Of a DNA stretch of 15,817 nt, positions 1-7,320 are shown in pieces; position 1 is the first letter of the stretch; every line of letters starts with the position of its first letter. The notes under the pieces are model-generated. The model had not been told where the DNA came from. It searched no databases and saw nothing but the letters and a program-made list of their open reading frames with translations. A program made the position numbers and the translations under genes. Source of the DNA: CAMEON01 sp045645165 (lineage in GTDB: Bacteria; Bacillota; Clostridia; Oscillospirales; CAG-272); the NCBI GenBank assembly GCA_045645165.1, contig JAZRIF010000066.1, forward strand, positions 1 through 15,817, in the 5' to 3' direction.

Positions 1-38
1 TCCTTGGCTCACAGAACGACATGGCTACGATCCGACTT
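1..38 (-). other. Sequencing adapter left at the contig end (not genomic)
   Basis: Read on the minus strand, these 38 bases begin AAGTCGGATCGTAGCCATGT and continue CGTTCTGTGAGCCAAGGA. I recognise this from memory as the MGI/BGI DNBSEQ library adapter. The match starts exactly where the clp reading frame stops resembling its family: the second Walker A motif GPTGVGKTELVK is intact, then KSDRSHVVL and a stop follow. The adapter explains the apparent premature stop at 9-11, so it is not biological. Confidence 0.93.
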
Positions 39-1703
39 CTTGACCAGCTCGGTCTTACCCACGCCCGTGGGCCCCGCGAAGATGAAGGAAACGGGCTTGC
101 GCTTGGCAGAGACGCCCGCGCGGTTGCGCTTGACGGCTCTGGCCACGGCGGAAACGGCCTTGTCCTGGCCTACGATATGCTTCTTCAGACGGGCCTCCAG
201 CTGATCCACCTGCTCGAACTCGTTCTCGGTGACGGTGGTGGCGGGGATGCCCGTCCAGACCTCGATGACCTCGGCCAGTTCAGCGGCGGTCAGGGTGATG
301 GCGGCGCAGTTCGGCTCCAGCTCGGACAGGCGGGCGGAGAGCTTGAGCTCCTCGGCCTTGATGCCTGCCAGTTCCTCGTACTTTCTCTGCATGGCTTTTT
401 CATCCCCGTCGGGGGTCTCCTGGGTCTCCAGGGCTTCGCGGCGGGTCTTGATATCCAGCAAGCGATCACGGATTTCAAAAGTTTCGTTGAGCGCACCGCT
501 GGAGAGGGAGAGGTGAGAGGCGGCCTCATCGAGAAGATCGATGGCCTTATCGGGGAGGTAGCGGTCGGTGATGTAGCGCTCGGACATGGTGACGGCCTTC
601 ACCAGCACGCCCTCGGGGATCTGAATGTTGTGGAATTGCTCGTAGTAGTGCTTGATTCCCTTGAGCATTTCCACCGACTCGGCAATGGAGGGTTCCTCCA
701 CCATGACGGGCTGGAAGCGGCGCTCCAGGGCGGTGTCCTTCTCGATGTACTTGCGGTACTCGGTCAGGGTGGTGGCACCGATGATCTGCACTTCTCCGCG
801 GGAGAGGGCAGGTTTTAAGATATTGGCGGCGTTGACCGAGCCCTCGGCCTCGCCCGTGCCCACGATGTTGTGTACCTCGTCGATGACAAGGATGATGTTA
901 CCCTCGGACTGCACCTCCGAGAGAAGCCCCAGAATACGGGACTCGGACTGGCCGCGGGACTGGGTACCTGCCACCAGGGCGGTGAGGTCAACCAGGTAGA
1001 TCTCCTTGTTTTTCAGCTTGTAGGGCACGTCTCCCTTGGCCACGCGGATGGCCAGAGCTTCAGCAATGGCGGTCTTACCCACGCCGGGTTCACCGATGAG
1101 GCAGGGGTTGTTTTTCTGACGGCGGCAGAGGATCTGGGTCACTCTGGCCAACTCCCGCTCACGCCCTACGATGCGATCCAGTTTGCCTGCGCGAGCGGCC
1201 TCGGTGAGGCTCTTGCAATAGGTGGTGAGGTACTTGAGCTGCTTCCCTTCTCTGCCATTGGCAGGGCCGTGAGGCTGCTTGCCTTGTCCGCCGCGCTTAC
1301 CGTTTCGGGGGTCGCGGGGGGCGGGGGTATTCTCCCCGTTCTTCTTCATTTCGCCGAACAGGGCGGCCAGACTTTGGCCGAGGCTGCTTCCGCCTCCACT
1401 CTCGCCCTCAGTACCGTCCTCACCGAATAGGCTGGGCATATCAATGGCGGGAGCACCGCCATCCTCCACGCCGTCGGATTCCGAGGGCGCGGCCATCATT
1501 TCGTTCATGGAGTCCTCCATGGAGGCGATCTGGTCGGGGGTGATCCCCATCTGTCCGGCAATGCCGTCCAGCATATTATTGACGGGCAGGCCGACTTCCT
1601 TGGCGCAGCGCATGCACAGGCCCTCGGAGGTTCTCTGTCCGTTTTCCATTTTTGTAATGAATACCACAGCGATGCGCTTGTGGCATCTTGCACACATGAC
1701 CAT
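39..1703 (-). CDS. ATP-dependent Clp-type AAA+ unfoldase with N-terminal zinc finger (ClpE/ClpC-like), C-terminus missing
   Basis: This is a Hsp100/Clp ATPase, which unfolds proteins in the cytoplasm and usually feeds them to ClpP. The start is the ATG at 1701-1703, with AAAGGAAT just upstream; the frame stays open 74 more codons but without family similarity. Visible residues: zinc-finger Cys4/Cys7 and Cys30/Cys33 (CARC, CMRC); a low-complexity Gly/Asp-rich linker to about 150; first AAA+ domain with Walker A GEPGVGKT at 204-211, Walker B ILVIDE at 271-276, and LERR arginines near 328; a short middle segment at 410-460; then the second domain with Walker A GPTGVGKT at 544-551. The gene is cut by the contig end (adapter), so the rest of domain 2 is unseen. 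Zinc finger and short middle domain fit ClpE or the zinc-finger ClpC relatives of Clostridia. The pore loop reads GTQSRGQSESR, where an aromatic residue is usual. Confidence 0.93.
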
Positions 1704-1743
1704 ACTGTAAATTCCTTTTCTTGGGGTTGCGATTTGGGTTTGG

Positions 1744-1759
1744 GGAGTAAAACTACTCC
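1744..1759 (-). other. Small stem-loop at the 5' end of the predicted clp transcript
   Basis: GGAGTA-AAAC-TACTCC is a perfect 6-bp stem with a 4-base loop. It lies immediately downstream of the clp -10 box, about where transcription would start, and inside the roughly 57-base leader. It could stabilise the 5' end of the mRNA or bind a regulator; the role is inference. Confidence 0.45.
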
Positions 1760-1766
1760 ACATTAT

Positions 1767-1795
1767 ATGATACCACATTTTCGGGCGGTTGTCAA
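1767..1795 (-). promoter_or_regulatory. Sigma-70-type promoter of the clp gene
   Basis: On the minus strand a perfect -35 TTGACA (1790-1795) is followed after 17 bp by TATCAT (1767-1772), one mismatch from consensus. Transcription would begin near 1760, giving a leader of about 57 bases to the ATG at 1703. A second TATAAT follows a few bases downstream but would need a 21-bp spacer. Confidence 0.75.
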
Positions 1796-1810
1796 GCGTT
1801 TGACTGACAA
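1789..1810. promoter_or_regulatory. Inverted repeat over the clp -35 box, possible operator
   Basis: TTGTCA (1789-1794) is mirrored by TGACAA (1805-1810), and nested inside it GTCAA (1791-1795) is mirrored by TTGAC (1800-1804). The repeat covers the clp -35 hexamer, so a bound protein would block the promoter. It is not the CIRCE element of HrcA, nor a clear tandem CtsR heptad, though GTCAAA recalls half of a CtsR site. Part of the symmetry comes from the -35 box itself, so the call is tentative. Confidence 0.35.
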
Positions 1811-1825
1811 CATCATGACTCTTTT

Positions 1826-1869
1826 TCTTCTGTACTTTTCTTCCACCAGTGAAAGAAAAGTACAGAAGA
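1826..1869. repeat. 44-bp intergenic palindrome (21-bp arms)
   Basis: Arms 1826-1846 and 1849-1869 are inverted copies with a single mismatch around a two-base centre; the arm core is TCTGTACTTTTCTT. It lies between the two divergent promoters and is not at the end of any visible gene, so it is not an ordinary terminator for either neighbour. It resembles dispersed palindromic repeats seen in many gut Clostridia, but only one copy is present here. Confidence 0.7.
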
Positions 1870-1932
1870 GGACGGGTATGGTTATTTGCCCTCCCCCCAA
1901 TTTTCACCCCTCCTCCACTTTTCACCTTTTAC

Positions 1933-1961
1933 TTGACATTTCCGACAGGATATAGTATAAT
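1933..1961 (+). promoter_or_regulatory. Perfect-consensus sigma-70 promoter of the six-gene operon
   Basis: TTGACA (1933-1938), a 17-bp spacer and TATAAT (1956-1961) match the housekeeping consensus exactly. The spacer and flanks are AT-rich in an otherwise GC-rich setting. Transcription would begin near 1968, giving a leader of about 46 bases before the ATG at 2014. This predicts strong constitutive expression of the operon. Confidence 0.9.
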
Positions 1962-2013
1962 AATATATATACAAAAAATATTTCCCAGCGCCCCGCGCAG
2001 AAAGGATTCAGAT

Positions 2014-2700
2014 ATGACCTACGTTGTTGCCAACCTTCACGGACACCTCGAAGAATACAAAACCCTGCTCCAGACCATCAAATTCAACGCCGACAGAGAC
2101 GTGCTGTACGTCCTGGGCGACATCGTGGACTACGGCCCCGACGCCATGGCGCTCATTGAGGATATGAGCTACCGCCTCAACGTCTACCCCATCGCAGGTG
2201 AGCACGATTTCACCGCTGTCAAGATGCTGAACGGCTACGAAAAAATGCAGTCGGGACAGACCCCCGACGCCGATTTCATCGCCGACATGACCGCCTGGGT
2301 ACAGGACGGCGGTGAGCCCACCCTGTCGGGCTACCGCGCCCTGGACAAGGATATGCAGGAGGGCATTCTGGACTACCTGTCGGATATGCCCCTCTACGAG
2401 GAGGTCACGGTGAACGGTCAGGATTATCTCCTGCTCCATCAGGGCATCTACGACTTCACCCCCGACGTGGAGCTGGACTGGCTGGAGCCCGAGGATTTCT
2501 TCTCGGAGTCCCTCGACCCCACCGCCAAGTATTTTGATAACAAGACCATCATCGTGGGCCACACCCCCACGTCGGAGTCCAACGGCGGCGCCGACCGCAT
2601 TTTCTACGGCAACGGCACCATCTTCATGGACTGCGGTCTGGGTCGCGGCGGCCGCCTGGGTTGCCTGCGTCTGGAGGACGGAAAGGAATTCTATGTCTAA
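2014..2700 (+). CDS. Metallophosphoesterase, PrpE/ApaH-like, with variant metal motifs
   Basis: This 228-residue cytoplasmic protein has the calcineurin-like phosphoesterase layout. The ATG at 2014 follows AAAGGA at 2001-2006. Motifs in order: NLHGH at 7-11, in place of the usual D-x-H-G; LGDIVDYGP at 34-42, matching the serine/threonine-phosphatase GDxVDxGP signature; AGEHD at 61-65, where most relatives have GNHD or GNHE; LLHQGI around His142; and VGHTP around His183. The later metal-binding histidines are present, but the first Asp is Asn and the Asn of GNH is Glu, so metal binding or activity may differ. The family includes bacterial protein phosphatases and dinucleotide polyphosphatases; the substrate cannot be assigned. 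It is first in the operon and overlaps the next gene by 8 bp. Confidence 0.85.
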   Translation: MTYVVANLHGHLEEYKTLLQTIKFNADRDVLYVLGDIVDYGPDAMALIEDMSYRLNVYPIAGEHDFTAVKMLNGYEKMQSGQTPDADFIADMTAWVQDGGEPTLSGYRALDKDMQEGILDYLSDMPLYEEVTVNGQDYLLLHQGIYDFTPDVELDWLEPEDFFSESLDPTAKYFDNKTIIVGHTPTSESNGGADRIFYGNGTIFMDCGLGRGGRLGCLRLEDGKEFYV

Positions 2701-4144
2701 ACAGAAAAACAACCGTGTGGATAAGCCCGAGGTGGTCACGGTTACGGTTCACGATCTGAATAATCTCGGTTGCGGCGTAGCCAGGATGCCCGAGGGAACC
2801 CCCGACGAGGGGCTTGTGGTATTTATCAAGGGCACGGTCACGGGGGACGTTGCGCGGGCGCAGATCATCAAGCGCACCAAGTCCTTCTGCGTGGGCAAGC
2901 TCACCGAGATCGTCACCCCCTCCCCCATGCGGGCGGAGGAGGCGTTTTGTCCTGCTCCCGAGGCCTGCGGCGGTTGCGTGTACCGCCACCTCAAGTATGA
3001 GGACGAGTTGATCTCCAAGCACAGTCGCGTGGAGAAGGCTTTCCGTCAAGCGGGGCTGTCCGACGTGGTCATTCGCCCCGTTCTGACCGTAAAGCGGGAC
3101 GGCGAACATGTAACGAAGGGCTACCGCAACAAGGGGATGTACCCCGTGCGCCAGGGCAAGAACGGCATGGAGGCGGGCTTTTACGCCGCCAAGACCCACA
3201 AGGTCATTCCCTGCTTTGACTGCGCTCTTCAGCCCGATGCCTTCGGTGAGCTGGTTCGTGCGGTCTGCAAGCTCTGCGACAAGTACCGCGTGACGGCCTA
3301 TGACGAGCCACCCAACGGAGTTGGGTGCGGAAAAGGCACCCTCCGCCACATCTATCTCCGCTCTGCCGCCGACGGGACGACTTTGCTGACGCTGGTCATC
3401 AACGATGAAAGGCTCCCCAAGCAGGCCGCCGAGGGACTGGTGCACGAGCTGGTGGGTCGGTTCCCAAAGCTGTGCGGGATTCTTTTGAATATCAACCGCG
3501 AGAACACCAACGTGGTGCTTGGAGACAAGTTCGTGACCCTGTGGGGCAAGGACTATCTGGAGGATATCCTCTGCGGCAAGAAGCTTCGCCTGTCTGCAGG
3601 ATCTTTCTACCAAGTCAACCACGACGCCGCCGAGCTTCTGTACAACACCGCCGCCGACATGGCGGGTCTGACGGGTACCGAGCATCTCCTTGACCTCTAC
3701 TGCGGCGCGGGGAGCATCGGACTCTCCATGGCTGACCGCGTGGCCGACGTGACGGGTATTGAGATCGTCCCCGAGGCGGTGGAGTGCGCCAAGGTCAACG
3801 CCGCTCTCAACGGGCTGGGTGCCGACCGCGCACGGTTCTTCTGCGGGGACGCGTCGGATGCTCATAAATTCCTGTCCGCCGCCGAGGCAGGCGGTGCGCC
3901 CTCACCCGATTTAGTGGTGATCGACCCGCCGAGAAAGGGTACCACGCGAGAGTTGATCGAAGAGATCGCGGCGCGGGGGATTCGGCGGGTGGTGTACATC
4001 TCCTGCGAGCCCGAGACCCTGGGACGGGATTGCGCGTGGTTCCGGGAGTACGGGTATGAGATCGGGGAGGTGCAGCCCGTGGATCTGTTCCCCCGCACCG
4101 GCCATGTAGAAAATGTCGTGTGCATCATAAGAGAAGAGAAATGA
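2693..4144 (+). CDS. 23S rRNA (uracil-C5-)methyltransferase, RlmD/RlmCD type, with TRAM domain
   Basis: A 483-residue SAM-dependent enzyme that makes 5-methyluridine in 23S rRNA (RumA/RlmD family). The start at 2693 sits inside the end of the preceding gene with GGAAAGGAA just upstream. Residues 13-75 form a TRAM RNA-binding domain. A [4Fe-4S] site is marked by Cys86, Cys92 and Cys95 (C-x5-C-x2-C) with Cys174 or Cys177 as fourth ligand. The Rossmann SAM motif is DLYCGAGSIGL (334-344), followed by IDPPRKGT near 411-417. The catalytic cysteine is Cys438 in YISCEPETLGRD, and Glu473 in TGHVE is the probable base. Length and motif spacing fit the family. A second, TRAM-less paralogue is encoded at 5842-6978, so RlmD-like (U1939) and RlmC-like (U747) roles may be split; that division is inference. 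Confidence 0.93.
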   Translation: MSKQKNNRVDKPEVVTVTVHDLNNLGCGVARMPEGTPDEGLVVFIKGTVTGDVARAQIIKRTKSFCVGKLTEIVTPSPMRAEEAFCPAPEACGGCVYRHLKYEDELISKHSRVEKAFRQAGLSDVVIRPVLTVKRDGEHVTKGYRNKGMYPVRQGKNGMEAGFYAAKTHKVIPCFDCALQPDAFGELVRAVCKLCDKYRVTAYDEPPNGVGCGKGTLRHIYLRSAADGTTLLTLVINDERLPKQAAEGLVHELVGRFPKLCGILLNINRENTNVVLGDKFVTLWGKDYLEDILCGKKLRLSAGSFYQVNHDAAELLYNTAADMAGLTGTEHLLDLYCGAGSIGLSMADRVADVTGIEIVPEAVECAKVNAALNGLGADRARFFCGDASDAHKFLSAAEAGGAPSPDLVVIDPPRKGTTRELIEEIAARGIRRVVYISCEPETLGRDCAWFREYGYEIGEVQPVDLFPRTGHVENVVCIIREEK

Positions 4145-4410
4145 AACAGCAAAAATATACTTGGAAAAACGCCGCAAAAGAAGTCTTGAAGGAGTTCATC
4201 ATCGCCGTTATCGTTCTGGCTCTCTGCGGTATTGCGCTCATGATTGGCTTGTTACTTCCGAGGGAGCTTCTTTCGAGGCTTCCCTTTGAGCTTTTGCTTT
4301 TCCTTGCGGTGGTGGCAGTTGGGGCAATTCTATATGTCATTTCTGCCGTTGTTGCGATTGTTGCAAAGATAAAAACGAAGTTGGACAAACACAAAACAGA
4401 AGCTGATTGA
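4141..4410 (+). CDS. Small two-helix membrane protein, unrecognised
   Basis: 89 residues, starting at the ATG that overlaps the previous stop by 4 bp (ATGA), which suggests coupled translation. An upstream in-frame ATG at 4120 is less likely. After a basic N-terminus (KQQKYTWKNAAKEV), one hydrophobic stretch runs from about residue 20 to 42 and a second from about 51 to 73; a lysine-rich tail (KIKTKLDKHK) follows. The pattern is a small inner-membrane hairpin with both ends probably in the cytoplasm. I do not recognise a family. Its place between a methyltransferase and a phosphoesterase gives no clear functional hint. Confidence 0.75.
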   Translation: MKQQKYTWKNAAKEVLKEFIIAVIVLALCGIALMIGLLLPRELLSRLPFELLLFLAVVAVGAILYVISAVVAIVAKIKTKLDKHKTEAD

Positions 4411-4436
4411 TTTTCAAGTCGGAAAGGAGAACCGCC

Positions 4437-5267
4437 ATGCCCCTCAACATCACCCACCTCACCCTCCCCGTCGGCGCTACCGCTCCCTTCACCGCCATCC
4501 ACGCCTCCGACACCCACCTGACCTACGCCGATCTGCGGGACGGCCAGCGAAAGGTAGACCTCGTGGCGTGGCGGCTTCCCTCCTTCCCCCATGCCGAGGC
4601 AACTCTGGCCGAGCTGGGGGCACTCTCCAAGGAGCTGAACGCGCCCATTCTGCACACGGGGGATCTCATAGACTACGTATCCCTGGCCAATCTGGAGGCG
4701 GTCAAGGCCTTCACCGATACCCACGACCTGTTCATGGCCACGGGCAACCACGAGTTCTCCCTCTACGTAGGGGAGGCCAAGGAGGACGCGGCCTACCGCA
4801 ACCAGAGTCTGCCCGCTGTGCAGGCCTGCTTTGGAAACAACATCCGCATAGGAAGCCGTGTCATAAACGGAGTCAATTTCGTCGCTCTGGACAACGGCTA
4901 CTACCTCTTTGAACCCGAGCAGTTCGAGTTCCTCAAGGGCGAGGTAGCCAAGGGGCTGCCCATGGTGCTGATGATGCACACGCCCCTCTACGAGCCCGCC
5001 CTGTACGAGATCATGATGAGGCGGTGTCCCTGCGCCTATCTGGCGGGGGTGCCCGAGGAGATGATGCGGTGCTATCCCGAAGACCGCTATATGCAGCAGT
5101 TGGCCGACGAGGTCACGCTGGAGATGATGGAGTATATCGCCAATCAGCCCACCGTCAAGGCGATTCTGACGGGGCATCTGCACTTTAATTATGAGGGGGT
5201 TTACGCGGGACGGATTCCCCAGATTGTGGTTGGGTGTACGGATGCGAGGGTGGTGGAATTCGTATGA
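4437..5267 (+). CDS. Calcineurin-like metallophosphoesterase with complete metal motifs
   Basis: 276 residues. The ATG at 4437 follows AAAGGAGA (4423-4430); an open extension to a TTG at 4407 has no good ribosome site. All family motifs are intact: SDTH (Asp25, His27), GDLID (Asp76), GNHEFS (Asn104, His105), MHTPLY (His181) and GHLHF (His247, His249). No signal peptide is seen, so it should act in the cytoplasm with two metal ions. The family hydrolyses phosphomonoesters, phosphodiesters or nucleotides, and nothing here fixes the substrate. It is longer than the phosphoesterase at 2014 and not closely similar to it, so the two are not a recent duplication. It ends in a 4-bp overlap with the next gene. 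Confidence 0.9.
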   Translation: MPLNITHLTLPVGATAPFTAIHASDTHLTYADLRDGQRKVDLVAWRLPSFPHAEATLAELGALSKELNAPILHTGDLIDYVSLANLEAVKAFTDTHDLFMATGNHEFSLYVGEAKEDAAYRNQSLPAVQACFGNNIRIGSRVINGVNFVALDNGYYLFEPEQFEFLKGEVAKGLPMVLMMHTPLYEPALYEIMMRRCPCAYLAGVPEEMMRCYPEDRYMQQLADEVTLEMMEYIANQPTVKAILTGHLHFNYEGVYAGRIPQIVVGCTDARVVEFV

Positions 5268-5827
5268 AAGCAAAACAAGAAAACAATGTTCCTCTGAAAA
5301 TGCAATATCTGATCATCGCTTGGTTTCTCGTAGCATTCGCGTTGCTTCCGATCCTGGTTCTTTTTCAGACCATTCAAGATATCCATCTGCTCCGCCCCTC
5401 CTATGAAGACTACACCTACAAGACCTACACCTTTGTTTCCCTTCGCGAGCTGGACGATTCCGACGGCGGAGGATCCCAGTACATCATTACGGTGAAAGAG
5501 GACGAAAAAAAGCTCCACATCAACAATCTGATGGATTCCCATACGTTGTATCAACGGTTGAATACGCTGAATGACGGCACTACCTTCTACTGCTACGTCG
5601 CGGAGGACGGGGCGCGCCTTGAGGTGGTGGAAATCGGGCTACATGCCGATGCCCGCTTTGATCCCTTCTATACGTTAGACGAGTATAAGCAAGAAATGAC
5701 TGTCAGCGTGTGTTTTACCATCATTATGTGCTCGGTTTTCCTGATCCTGTCGGGCATTTTTGCCGTCCGTTTCTTTCGGAAAGCACGCAAATGTCCTTCG
5801 GAAACCAATACAGACAACAAGCTATGA
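5264..5827 (+). CDS. Two-helix membrane protein with extracytoplasmic domain, unrecognised
   Basis: 187 residues, starting in a 4-bp ATGA overlap with the upstream phosphoesterase; GGTGGTGGA lies just upstream. A transmembrane helix at about 15-38 is followed by about 108 mostly polar residues with alternating short strands (YTFVSLREL, SQYIITVKED, TTFYCYVAEDG, ARLEVVEIG) that look like a small beta domain, then a second helix at about 147-170 and a basic tail (FRKARK). The central domain is probably outside the membrane with both termini inside. No family is recognised. It may sense or support the membrane, but that is a guess. Confidence 0.75.
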   Translation: MKAKQENNVPLKMQYLIIAWFLVAFALLPILVLFQTIQDIHLLRPSYEDYTYKTYTFVSLRELDDSDGGGSQYIITVKEDEKKLHINNLMDSHTLYQRLNTLNDGTTFYCYVAEDGARLEVVEIGLHADARFDPFYTLDEYKQEMTVSVCFTIIMCSVFLILSGIFAVRFFRKARKCPSETNTDNKL

Positions 5828-5841
5828 AAGGCGGTACACCC

Positions 5842-6978
5842 ATGCTCCCCTGCCCCTACGCCAAAAAATGCGGAGGCTGCTCCCTGCAGAACCTCCCCTA
5901 CGAAGAACAGCTCCATCTGAAGCAGGCCAAGCTCATTAAGCTCCTTGGCCGTTTTGGCCGTGTGGATGAGATCATCGGCATGGATGATCCCACCCACTAC
6001 CGCAACAAGATCCAAGCCGCCTTCCGCTCGAAAAGCGGCAAGGTGGTGTCGGGCGTGTACCAGTCCGCCTCCCGCCGCATCGTGGAGGTGGAGGGCTGTA
6101 TGCTGGAGGACGAGTGCGCCGAGCCTATCCTCAAGACCATCCGCAAGCTCTGCGCTTCCATGAAGATCCGCCCCTATGATCTGGAATCGGGTCAGGGTTT
6201 CCTCCGCCACGTCCTCATTCGCAAGGGATTTCACAGCGGGGAGATCATGGTAGTGCTGGTGACGGCCAAGGGAGAGTTCCGCTCGGAGCGATCCTTTGTC
6301 AACGAGCTTCTCCGCCGCCACCCCGAGATCACCACGGTGGTGCGGAATATCAACCCCACCGATACCGCGCTGTTTTTGGGGAGTGAGAGCCACGTCCTCT
6401 TTGGTGAAGGCTACATCACCGACCGCCTTTGCGGGCTGGATTTCCGCATCAGCCCCCGCTCCTTCTATCAGGTCAACCCCGTCCAGACCGAGATCCTGTA
6501 CGGCAAGGCCAAGGAGTTTGCGGGTCTGACGGGTAGTGAGACGGTCATCGACGCCTACTGCGGTACGGGTACCATTGGTTTGACCGTGGCTTCGGGTGCC
6601 AAGGAGGTCATCGGCGTTGAGGTGAATAAGGATGCCGTCGCAGACGCGGTGGACAACGCCAAGCGCAACGGGGTGACCAACGCCGTCTTCCACGCCGCCG
6701 ACGCGGGGGAGTTCATGGAGGCCATGGCCGCAAAGGGGCAGAGCGCCGATGTGGTCATCACCGACCCGCCCAGAGCGGGGTGCAGCGGGAAATTCCTGCA
6801 CAGCCTGATGAAATTGGCGCCGAAACGCATTGTGTACGTCTCCTGCAATCCCGAGACCCTGGCGCGGGATCTGTATACCCTCACGAAGGGCGGGTATAAG
6901 GTGAAAAAAATCCAGCCGGTGGATATGTTTCCGTGGACGGGGCATGCCGAGAGCGTTGTTTGTTTAAGTAGGGAATAG
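5842..6978 (+). CDS. 23S rRNA (uracil-C5-)methyltransferase, RlmC/RlmCD-like, without TRAM domain
   Basis: A 378-residue paralogue of the enzyme at 2693-4144. I chose the ATG at 5842 because AGGCGG (5829-5834) sits 7 bases upstream; an in-frame ATG at 5824 overlaps the previous stop but lacks a ribosome site. There is no TRAM domain: the protein starts almost at the [4Fe-4S] cysteines Cys4, Cys10 and Cys13 (C-x5-C-x2-C), with Cys86 as probable fourth ligand. The SAM motif is DAYCGTGTIGL (237-247), then TDPPRAGC (308-314), the catalytic Cys335 in YVSCNPETLARD, and Glu370 in TGHAE. E. coli RlmC likewise lacks TRAM and modifies U747, so the pair may split the 23S sites; dual-specific RlmCD is also possible. 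It is last in the operon. No strong terminator follows, only a weak TGCACA/TGTGCA stem at 6992-7007. Confidence 0.92.
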   Translation: MLPCPYAKKCGGCSLQNLPYEEQLHLKQAKLIKLLGRFGRVDEIIGMDDPTHYRNKIQAAFRSKSGKVVSGVYQSASRRIVEVEGCMLEDECAEPILKTIRKLCASMKIRPYDLESGQGFLRHVLIRKGFHSGEIMVVLVTAKGEFRSERSFVNELLRRHPEITTVVRNINPTDTALFLGSESHVLFGEGYITDRLCGLDFRISPRSFYQVNPVQTEILYGKAKEFAGLTGSETVIDAYCGTGTIGLTVASGAKEVIGVEVNKDAVADAVDNAKRNGVTNAVFHAADAGEFMEAMAAKGQSADVVITDPPRAGCSGKFLHSLMKLAPKRIVYVSCNPETLARDLYTLTKGGYKVKKIQPVDMFPWTGHAESVVCLSRE

Positions 6979-7068
6979 GCCGACGATTATGTGCACATTT
7001 CTGTGCATACCAAAGACTTGAGAAAAGGATAACCTGGTCGATAACCTATACTTATGGAGATGTTCTAT

Positions 7069-7320
7069 ATGTTCGATATTACTGTTGATGATGTCCTAAA
7101 GGTTTATGAACAACTGAAAGACAGATATGATTTGCTCCTGACCACCACTTCTGAGCTGGATGAATGTTTTACTGTGGATTGTCCTATCTTGTAGGTAAAG
7201 CCCATGGACAAATTATCGAATTGTACGAAGACGGTGGTGACTTTATTCTGGATGTGATGGACGCGGAACAAACAAAGGGCACCCACTGGCATCCCAATGA
7301 TGTAGAAGGTGCGATAGGTT
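7069..7320 (+). pseudogene. Frameshifted remnant of a small conserved protein
   Basis: The ATG at 7069 has GGAG 9 bases upstream and opens MFDITVDDVLKVYEQLKDRY, running to a stop at 7192-7194. The same protein continues in another frame from about 7164 as YCGLSYLVGKAHGQ, then IIELYEDGG, FILDVMDAEQTKGTHWHP. One extra T in the run at 7167-7170 would join the halves cleanly (LDECFYCGLSY), so this is a single-base loss, real or from assembly. After DVEGAI near 7318 the sequence passes into an unrelated fragment, so the C-terminus is also lost. I recognise no named family, but the protein looks like a small soluble alpha/beta domain with a GTHWHP motif. Confidence 0.7.

Noticed and set aside
9..38. 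Apparent premature stop or frameshift in the clp gene
   Set aside because: The divergent codons coincide with adapter sequence; the gene is simply cut by the contig end.
1704..1925. Longer N-terminus for the clp protein (74 extra codons)
   Set aside because: The extension crosses the promoter and the palindrome, and has no family similarity; the ATG at 1703 has a good ribosome site and starts at the zinc finger.
2624..3865. 413-codon open frame on the minus strand
   Set aside because: It is antisense to the clearly recognised methyltransferase and has no domain signature.
4407..4436. TTG start for the second phosphoesterase
   Set aside because: The ATG at 4437 has a strong AAAGGAGA site and the extension adds no conserved residues.
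4125..5273. 382-codon open frame on the minus strand
   Set aside because: It is antisense to the intact phosphoesterase and the small membrane protein, with a composition typical of a shadow frame.
6992..7007. TGCACA/TGTGCA stem as terminator of the six-gene operon
   Set aside because: Only six base pairs and no T run after it; at best a weak structure.
7028..7047. Direct repeat GATAACCT twice, 12 bases apart
   Set aside because: Too short to separate from chance, and it lies in front of a broken gene.
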